This document shows positions 53,001 to 57,667 of a stretch of DNA of 57,667 nt, one piece after another; within the stretch, counting starts at the first letter, position 1; every line of letters starts with the position of its first letter. Made by a program: the position numbers and the translations under genes. This DNA comes from an uncultured Synechococcus sp. GTDB taxonomy: Bacteria; Cyanobacteriota; Cyanobacteriia; PCC-6307; Cyanobiaceae. The stretch spans positions 1 to 57,667 of the forward strand of contig CAINZT010000196.1 of NCBI GenBank assembly GCA_903855705.1, written 5' to 3'. The notes under the pieces were generated by a model. That model saw nothing but the letters and a program-made list of their open reading frames with translations, searched no databases and was not told where the DNA came from.

Positions 53001-53142
53001 GCAGGGTGGGGAAATCGATGCTGGGTAGGTCACTGATCGGCAGGCGGGCGTAGCCCACCACCCCGAAGATCACCAGAGCCAACATCAACAGGATCGTGGT
53101 GATCGGGCGGCGTATCAGCCGCTCACTGAACGAGCCCATCAC
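50038..53142 (-). CDS. RND efflux transporter, HAE1/MdtB-like
   Basis: A 1034-residue inner-membrane proton-driven efflux pump subunit. It starts FSERLIRRPITTILLMLALVIFGVVGYARLPISDLP, the usual RND amino-terminus, has twelve predicted membrane helices in two halves separated by two large periplasmic domains, the TM4 proton-relay aspartates in VGFVVDDAIVMVEAI, and the TM10 lysine in GIVKKNGIMMVDAAI. VSLPGASPTTMATSVATPLE is the conserved first periplasmic block. Closest in character to MdtB/MdtC or other multidrug/bile-salt exporters; substrate cannot be told. It overlaps the adaptor gene stop by four bases (ATGA). No outer membrane TolC is present in the window. Confidence 0.95.
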   Translation of the reverse strand: MMGSFSERLIRRPITTILLMLALVIFGVVGYARLPISDLPSIDFPTLQVNVSLPGASPTTMATSVATPLEQQFSSIAGIAEMSSSSAQGSSQITLQFNLERDIDAAAQDVQTAISQAARQLPADLPTPPSIRKVNPAEQPILYLVLTSDLLPLSEVTQVAQVRVAQRLSTLDGVSQVQLYGAQKYAVRIRVDPQALSAKGIGIDQVNGAVRAGNSNQPTGNLYGARQTVSVQDNGQLNDAAAYRQLVVAYRNGSPVKLGEVAEVLDSVNSERSASWYNGSRSIVVAVQRQSGSNTVAIADAVHALLPTLRAELPGAIQLQVLFDRSEGIREAIRDVELTLVITIALVVGVVALFLGTGITTALPALAIGVSLIGTFGAMALLGYSLDNLSLMALTLSVGFVVDDAIVMVEAIVRRQEDGESRWLAALRGAREIGPTILSMTLSLVAVFIPILFLGGLLGRLFREFAVTLSLAILLSGLVALSLTPMLAARLLPEPGVALRGHALLQRFDRLFEQLSRSYGLSLATALRRPRLVQSLSAGLLLLTVILFLLVPKGFIPDADTGQLTVNTQAAEGTSFEEMAAMQTILARKLQANPAVAGVNNTVGSGGPNSTANNGRLFLKLKPRSERNQSAAALARSLRRVVNSVPGLRGFVKVPAAVNVGAVQSRAQYLYSLQAIDQEALLEAAPEFEQRLRSLKGLSDVSSDLQSHNPQLEITVDRDRAASLGVDATAVQTALRSAYGEQQVSTIYRSDGQFPVILGVDLAAQNSPADLDLLTVRNAQGQLIPLSTLATSRPTATALTVNHTDQLPSVTFSFNTNPGVSLDTVTAEIRSLAEQLLPVGTTGSFQGSAKVFEQSVSGLGWLLLAAVLVIYLVLGILYEDLIHPLTILTSLPSAAVGGLATLILFGSELNLYSTIGLVLLIGIVKKNGIMMVDAAINKRRQGVGLKQAIHSASMLRFRPIMMTTLAAIVGTLPIAIGWGAGAETRRSLGLVVVGGLLISQLVTLYVTPVSYVMAERLARRLGLRKEQSPALLKP

Positions 53143-54326
53143 TTGGAGCGGTGCCCAGCCTGTTTTTTGGCCAGGCGAATCGCCGCGCCGGGGCTAAGGG
53201 CGAACTGGCCCTTAACCACAACCTTTTCCCCCGGACGCAGGCCGGCGGTAACCACCACGTCGTCTCGACCGGCGGGACCGAGCTGGAGCTGGCGAGGCTT
53301 GGCGACCTTGCCTTTGACCACATACACAAACGGTCCCTTCTGGCCGGTCTGGATGGCGATCTGGGGAATCAGCACAACCTGATGGAGGCGCTGCAGCTCT
53401 AGGGATCCCTTCACATAGGCACCGGGCACCAGGTGCTGGGAGCCGTTGGCAAAGGTGGCCTTAACGGCCGTGGTGCCAGTGCTGGGGTCAACGGCGTTAT
53501 CGATCGAGCTCACCTGGCCCACCTCGCCTGGGTCAAGTCTCACCTTGAGCCCCAGCTCCAGGCGCGGGATGAGCCGTTGGGGCACGGAAAATTGAACCGT
53601 AATGGGCCGAAATTGGTTGACCACCAGCAAGGGGCGATCCTCGGCATCGCGCACCAGGTTGCCGGCGGTGAGCCGCAACTGGCCGGCCCGGCCCCGGATC
53701 GGCGAGCGGATTGTGGTTCGCTCCAGGTTGAGCCTGGCGTTGGATTCGGCCGCCCGGGCCGCCGCCAGGTCTGCCCGGGTGCTTTGCACCTCACTGACGC
53801 GGCTGTTGACGGTGGCTTCCAACGAGAGGGCCTCGCTGCGGAATTGCTCGGCCTGGTCGACGCTGATCGCACCCTGGTTGCCGAGGGAGCCATAGCGGTT
53901 GGCCCGTTGGCGTGCGAGGCGGGCTTCGGCCCGGCTGCGCTGAACTTCAGCCTTGGCCTCCCGTTCTTTGGCGATCGCTTTGTTGCGGTTGGCGATCGCC
54001 TGGTTGAGGGCCGCCTGCCAGGGGCTGGGGTCAATGCCGATGAGGGGTTGGCCAGCCTCTACCTCCTGGCCCTCGCGGAAATAGACCCGCTGCACCACCC
54101 CCGAAACCTGGGAGCGAATCGCCGCCGAGGCCAGGGGCTTGACCTCGCCCGTGATTGGGAAGGTCTCATCGAAGTCGCCCAGGCTCACAGGCGCCAGGGA
54201 CACCAACACCGCCGGTTTGCGTTTGGACTCGTCCCCCTGGGGCCAGCAGCCCCGGGCGAGAAGCAACAGCAGCAGCAGACCCCCCCCAAGGAAGGCCAGG
54301 TTGCGGGGGCGGGTCGGCATTTTCAC
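53139..54326 (-). CDS. RND efflux periplasmic adaptor subunit
   Basis: Membrane fusion protein for the adjacent RND pump, 395 residues. A hydrophobic N-terminus (LAFLGGGLLLLLLLARGCW) anchors or exports it. Then VLVSLAPVSLGDFDETFPITGEVKPLASAAIRSQVSG opens the beta-barrel and lipoyl regions, with the lipoyl motif GQEVEAGQPLIGIDPSPWQAAL, a long coiled-coil hairpin (residues ~100-200, many KERE, RQRANR heptads), and the C-terminal lipoyl half TIRSPIRGRAGQLRLTAGNLV. The beta-barrel and membrane-proximal domains follow, with GAYVKGSLELQRLHQVVLIPQ. It is first in the operon. Confidence 0.94.
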   Translation of the reverse strand: MKMPTRPRNLAFLGGGLLLLLLLARGCWPQGDESKRKPAVLVSLAPVSLGDFDETFPITGEVKPLASAAIRSQVSGVVQRVYFREGQEVEAGQPLIGIDPSPWQAALNQAIANRNKAIAKEREAKAEVQRSRAEARLARQRANRYGSLGNQGAISVDQAEQFRSEALSLEATVNSRVSEVQSTRADLAAARAAESNARLNLERTTIRSPIRGRAGQLRLTAGNLVRDAEDRPLLVVNQFRPITVQFSVPQRLIPRLELGLKVRLDPGEVGQVSSIDNAVDPSTGTTAVKATFANGSQHLVPGAYVKGSLELQRLHQVVLIPQIAIQTGQKGPFVYVVKGKVAKPRQLQLGPAGRDDVVVTAGLRPGEKVVVKGQFALSPGAAIRLAKKQAGHRSK

Positions 54327-54422
54327 GGACTAACCCTAGGGAGCGACAGAGCTGGATCCAGGTTCTGCCGAATACACCCCTAGGGGCAGCCCAAACGGAC
54401 AAACAGCGTTGGGCCGAAAAGA

Positions 54423-54452
54423 CGCGGGCAGGTCAGGGGGCACCGGCCCGCG
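54423..54452. other. inverted repeat upstream of the adaptor gene
   Basis: CGCGGGC and GCCCGCG pair across a 16-base loop between the adaptor gene start and the end of the secreted-protein gene. It lacks a T-run on the minus strand, so terminator function is uncertain. Confidence 0.35.
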
Positions 54453-54485
54453 TGGGTTAGGCATCAAAGCCGCTGGGGGAGGGGC

Positions 54486-54959
54486 TCAGTAGCCGCTGCA
54501 GCCCTGCACGGAGATGCGGTAGCTGAAGCCAAGGGCACCGGGATCATCGCTATTGCCCACCTTGAAATTCATCTGGCTGGCCTGCTTGCCGGGGATGGCG
54601 GGGAAGGGACCAAACATGCGGCCCGTGCCAATCGGCGGATTCATCGTTTCATTGATGACCTGCAGGTTGCTGCCATCGCTGAACTTCATGAAGCCAGAAA
54701 CGGGATATTTGGCGCCGGGATCAGCTGAATTGGCGGTGAAGAAGAATTTGAAGCTGGTGAAGGGCTGGTTAACGATGAAATCGGTATTCCAGTTGGGGCG
54801 CCCGATCAGGTGGCCGCGGCTCACCGATTTGGCCACAATCGGGGTGACTCCATTGCCGCCAATGGGCTGGAGGAACTGGCACTTCGGGGCAGCCTGGGCA
54901 GCCCCGCCGAAAGCGAGCATCAAGGGGGCGGCAGCCAGCAACAGGGAACGGGACAGCAT
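54486..54959 (-). CDS. secreted protein, unknown, 157 aa
   Basis: A 157-residue precursor with a signal peptide (LSRSLLLAAAPLMLAFGGAA, cleaved near AQA/AP). The mature part is a small beta-rich domain with CQFLQPIGGNGVTPIV, FIVNQPFTSFKFFFTANSAD and a C-terminal SYRISVQGCSGY; the two Cys (near residue 26 and 154) could form a disulfide. I do not recognise the family. The start is ATG 54959; earlier in-frame codons exist but would break the signal. It lies upstream of the efflux genes on the same strand. Confidence 0.75.
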   Translation of the reverse strand: MLSRSLLLAAAPLMLAFGGAAQAAPKCQFLQPIGGNGVTPIVAKSVSRGHLIGRPNWNTDFIVNQPFTSFKFFFTANSADPGAKYPVSGFMKFSDGSNLQVINETMNPPIGTGRMFGPFPAIPGKQASQMNFKVGNSDDPGALGFSYRISVQGCSGY

Positions 54960-55069
54960 GGGCCTGAACGACTTGTCCGGCCAAGGGTACGCCCCGCAAT
55001 CCAGGCTGGCTCGAGCCAACGGCGCTAATGCAACAGCCTGAACTTGGTTTGGGCAGGCCGAGACCTGAC

Positions 55070-55240
55070 TCAATGGCCGTCGCCGATCTGGCACTCGGTG
55101 AGGCTGGGATCGCAAAGCCGTTCCAGAACCCGCTGCAGATCCACCGGGGACAACTCGCCATCGCAGCCCCATTTGAGTGTGGTGCTGGCAGGGCCGGGAT
55201 CGGAGCCGGGGCCGGGGGGCCGGGAGGGAAGCTGGTTCAT
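55070..55240 (-). CDS. small unknown protein, 56 aa
   Basis: A short protein starting MNQLPSRPPGPGSDPGPAST with a Pro-rich first third and then LKWGCDGELSPVDLQRVLER and LCDPSLTECQIGDGH. The second half is a plausible small helical domain with three cysteines. It may be real, but I have no family for it and the frame could also be open by chance in this GC-rich DNA. Confidence 0.35.
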   Translation of the reverse strand: MNQLPSRPPGPGSDPGPASTTLKWGCDGELSPVDLQRVLERLCDPSLTECQIGDGH

Positions 55241-55307
55241 GCGGATTGATGCATGTCCTGAATCCAACACTAAATCCCGCCCACCTCCTTGTCTATTGAG
55301 TTAAGGG

Positions 55308-56021
55308 TCAAACAGAAACCAGTTTGGGCTCCCTGTAAGGGATGAAATTGGCTTTGCTTGTGCCGCAGATCGGGCAGATCCAGTCGGCCGGGATGGCCTC
55401 AAAGGCGGTGCCTGGGGCTATGCCCGAGTCGGGGTCGCCCTGGGCGGGGTCGTAGATCATTGAGCAGATCCGGCAGATCCACTTGCCGCCAGTGGGCTCG
55501 CTGGAGTCACCCAGCTCGCCACCTCCCTGCAGGGCCAGGAGGGCAATGCCATAGCGCTCGGCGTGGTGTTGCTCGATCGGGCCCAAGAGGCCGAAGGTGC
55601 TGGCCGCCTTGCGGAAGATGGCGGCATGGTCCTGGGATTCGGCCACCTGGGCGTTGAATTCGGCCTCGGCCGCCCCATCCCGTTCCTGGCGCGCCTGGGC
55701 GGCGAACTCGGGATACATGGTGGTGAACTCATAGGTTTCCCCCTCGATCGCCAGCTCCAGGCAGCGGCTGAGGATGGCCTGTTTGTGTTCGGAGCTGAGG
55801 CTGGCGGGATCGGCCACAACCAGCTCGGGATGGAGCAGGCGGAAGTGGGCGAAGGCGTGCTCGGTTTCCTGGTGGGCCGTGTCGCGGAACAGGCGTGCCA
55901 ACGCGACATTGCCGAGCTGCTTGGCCAGATCGGCGAAGAACAGGTATTTGCGGTTGGCCATGCTTTCGCCGCCAAAGGCGGCCTCGAGGTTGGCCAGGGT
56001 GGCTGGATTGGAGAGATCCAT
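55308..56021 (-). CDS. rubrerythrin
   Basis: A non-haem di-iron peroxidase-type protein with a fused rubredoxin domain, 237 residues. The ferritin-like part has [20 protein letters not shown] (Glu ligand), [12 protein letters not shown] (ExxH) and [19 protein letters not shown], and the second ligand set near YRHAE-like [12 protein letters not shown]. The C-terminal rubredoxin domain (from about residue 188) has [19 protein letters not shown] and [11 protein letters not shown], two CxxC iron ligand pairs. It protects cells from hydrogen peroxide in other bacteria. Confidence 0.93.
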   Translation of the reverse strand: MDLSNPATLANLEAAFGGESMANRKYLFFADLAKQLGNVALARLFRDTAHQETEHAFAHFRLLHPELVVADPASLSSEHKQAILSRCLELAIEGETYEFTTMYPEFAAQARQERDGAAEAEFNAQVAESQDHAAIFRKAASTFGLLGPIEQHHAERYGIALLALQGGGELGDSSEPTGGKWICRICSMIYDPAQGDPDSGIAPGTAFEAIPADWICPICGTSKANFIPYREPKLVSV

Positions 56022-56186
56022 GGCGGGGGTTACGGGATGGATTCAGCTTACACGAAGTCGAAGTGAGTATGAGTTAGCCGGTTCAAAGGGTGGGGCTCGC
56101 TGCCTCGCTGGATCGGGAAGCCGTTGCCAGGGGCTGGCGGCGCGACCAGAGTCGGACCAACCTTCCTGCCCAAGAGCAATCCAGCC

Positions 56187-57257
56187 ATGGCCGACCTGTT
56201 CAGCCCGATTCGGATTGGCTCCCTGGAGCTGGACAACCGGCTGTGGATGTCGCCTTTGACCCGCTGCCGCAGCGAAGCCGGCCACCAGCCGGGGCCGCTG
56301 ATGGCCGAGTACTACGCCCAGCGGGCCTCGGCCGGTCTGCTGATCGCCGAAGCCACGATGGTGAGCGAGGGCCATTCGGCCTTCGGGAGTGAGCCCGGCA
56401 TCTACTCCGAGGCCCAGGTGGCGGGCTGGCGCCTGACCACCGACGCCGTGCACCGGGCCGGCGGCCGGATTGTGTTGCAGCTCTGGCATGGCGGCCGCGC
56501 CTGCCATCCCCTGCTGAATAGCGGTCGCCAACCGGTGGCCCCCAGTGCAATCGCGATCACGGGCGACACGGTCAACACCCCCGAGGGCAAGCAGCCCTAC
56601 GTGGTGCCCCGGGCCCTAGCCGATGGGGAACTGCCAGGGATCGTGGCGGACTTCCAGCGGGCGGCCCACAACGCCATGGCCGCCGGGTTCGATGGGGTGG
56701 AGATCCATGGCGCCAACGGCTACCTGCTGGACCAGTTCCTGCGCGATGGCAGCAACCAGCGCCAAGGTGCCTACGGCGGCAGCCGCGAGCACCGGGCCCG
56801 GTTGCTGTTTGAGGTGATCGAGGCCGTGGGCCAGGAGGCTCCAGTGGTGGGTCTACGCCTCTCCCCTTTGAACAGCTACAACGCCATGGTCGATAGCGAC
56901 CCGCTCGGCCTCTCGAGCTGGCTGGCGGGGGAACTCAACAGCCGGGGCCTGGCCTACTTGCATCTGATGCGGGCCGATTTCCTCGGCCAGCAGCAGGGCG
57001 ATGTGCTTTCCCTGGTGCGCCAGGCCTTTGAGGGAGTGCTGGTGGCCAACACCGGCTACGGAGCCCCTGAAGCCAACCAAGCGATCGGCGACGGGGCCGT
57101 GGATGCGGTGGCCTTCGGCACACCCTTTCTGGCCAATCCGGATCTGCCCGAGCGCTTCCGCCGCGGTGCCGCCCTCAATGCCCCGGACCCGAACAGCTTC
57201 TATAGCCCGGGCCCCGTGGGCTACACCGACTATCCCACTCTCGAGCCGGCGGGCTGA
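56187..57257 (+). CDS. Old Yellow Enzyme family NADPH reductase
   Basis: FMN-dependent ene-reductase (NemA/OYE type), 356 residues. Opening block LFSPIRIGSLELDNRLWMSPLTRCRSE matches the family start. Next are GGRIVLQLWHGGRACHP, VEIHGANGYLLDQFLRDGSN (the HxxN pair that binds the substrate carbonyl) and YGGSREHRARLLFEVIEAV, then VLVANTGYGAPEANQAIGDG, with the phosphate-binding loop. It likely reduces activated double bonds or nitro compounds. ATG 56187 was chosen; the earlier in-frame codons add only low-complexity sequence. It diverges from rubrerythrin (165 bases). Confidence 0.93.
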   Translation: MADLFSPIRIGSLELDNRLWMSPLTRCRSEAGHQPGPLMAEYYAQRASAGLLIAEATMVSEGHSAFGSEPGIYSEAQVAGWRLTTDAVHRAGGRIVLQLWHGGRACHPLLNSGRQPVAPSAIAITGDTVNTPEGKQPYVVPRALADGELPGIVADFQRAAHNAMAAGFDGVEIHGANGYLLDQFLRDGSNQRQGAYGGSREHRARLLFEVIEAVGQEAPVVGLRLSPLNSYNAMVDSDPLGLSSWLAGELNSRGLAYLHLMRADFLGQQQGDVLSLVRQAFEGVLVANTGYGAPEANQAIGDGAVDAVAFGTPFLANPDLPERFRRGAALNAPDPNSFYSPGPVGYTDYPTLEPAG

Positions 57258-57417
57258 CTAAGCGTCAAGCTGGAATAAGCAGGCCCGGGGATCGGTCGGT
57301 GCAGGGGCCATTAGGGGGACCATGATCGCCGTTATCGGGACGACCCCCAACTGTTTTGAAGCCGACGGCCAGGAGCCATGGTTGTGGTGAAGATGGGATT
57401 GTCCTGCGGCTGGCCAG

Positions 57418-57667
57418 ATGCCCTCCCTGTTTTCAGGCCCTGAAGCCAGGCGCAGGTATCGGTTTGTGGATCGCAGCGGCCAGCCCCACCCGATCCTCGA
57501 TGAGCACTTCGAGAGTCTCGATGGGGCCTGGGAAGCGGCCCAGGCCTTGCTAGGGGATCGGGGCCTGAGTGCCGCCGCCATGCCGGCAGCCCTGGCCGAG
57601 GAATTTGGCATCGAGGTGACCACCGCTAACGGCCACTGGCGCACCCTGCGGCACCCGGGGCAACCCC
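57418..57667 (+). CDS. unknown protein, partial (3' end outside window)
   Basis: The last open frame in the window, 83 codons and still open at the edge. It starts MPSLFSGPEARRRYRFVDRS, followed by GQPHPILDEHFESLDGAWEA, then AQALLGDRGLSAAAMPAALA and a short beta segment. It looks like a small soluble protein; I do not recognise a family. Confidence 0.6.
   Translation, partial: MPSLFSGPEARRRYRFVDRSGQPHPILDEHFESLDGAWEAAQALLGDRGLSAAAMPAALAEEFGIEVTTANGHWRTLRHPGQP

Noticed and set aside
10428-53991. HIP1-like GCGATCGC words
   Set aside because: Several occur (for example 35569 and 53968) but not at a density that stands out by eye; would need counting against expectation.
1-57667. CRISPR arrays, insertion sequences, integrases, phage genes
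   Set aside because: No regularly spaced repeats beyond the short tandem arrays listed, and no transposase or integrase-like protein in any frame.

Overview
The window is a dense, GC-rich stretch of chromosome from a cyanobacterium, most likely a freshwater or brackish picocyanobacterium of the Cyanobium/Synechococcus type. This rests on gene content: a Ycf35-like DUF1257 protein, a DUF3110 protein, a DnaK with a long C-terminal tail beside its own DnaJ, a PyrF-PyrE fusion, a CysR-like Crp regulator in a sulfate-transport cluster, and a PtrA-like Crp regulator after pstS. I see no phage, transposon, CRISPR array or rRNA operon. One tRNA gene, tRNA-Ser(GGA), is present.

Layout. 1-8,400: housekeeping genes (M61 peptidase cut by the window edge, DUF1257, purN, argC, ribBA, a cyclophilin, mtnP, murQ). 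8,400-12,500: a minus-strand run dnaK > dnaJ > DUF3110 > murQ. 12,640-16,500: tRNA-Ser, 2Fe-2S ferredoxin, inositol-phosphatase-like protein, hisZ, a Fe-S ferredoxin and two small unknown genes. 16,560-24,120: GAP-family membrane protein, Coq4-like protein, ParB-like protein, universal stress protein, pyrF-pyrE fusion, cation/proton antiporter, pyrC and a DUF167 protein. 24,290-28,440: a complete polar amino acid ABC importer (binding protein, two permeases, ATPase). 28,540-31,250: fatty acid desaturase, small membrane protein, rhodanese and a secreted DUF1400 protein.

31,450-42,540 is a sulfur region. metX, metY and a cysteine-less rhodanese lie on the minus strand behind a long structured leader that contains an intrinsic terminator. 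After an unknown gene and a glutamine amidotransferase come the sulfate importer genes sbpA, cysA, cysT and cysW, interleaved with two regulators (Rrf2 and Crp families). 43,190-48,130 holds a GT39-type glycosyltransferase, then a phosphate group: a CHAD-domain protein, pstS and a PtrA-like regulator. 48,900-57,667 holds a Tat-exported alpha/beta hydrolase, an RND efflux pump with its adaptor, a secreted unknown protein, rubrerythrin, an Old Yellow Enzyme-type reductase and a partial unknown gene.

The points most worth a second look are the structured minus-strand RNA at about 34,808-34,960 ahead of the met genes, the repeat-built RS/RD-like tail of DnaK, the Coq4-like protein with an intact HDxxHx11E metal motif in an organism not expected to make ubiquinone, the paired sulfur regulators, and the CHAD-PstS-PtrA grouping. 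All functions are read from sequence motifs and recalled family knowledge; no search was run.
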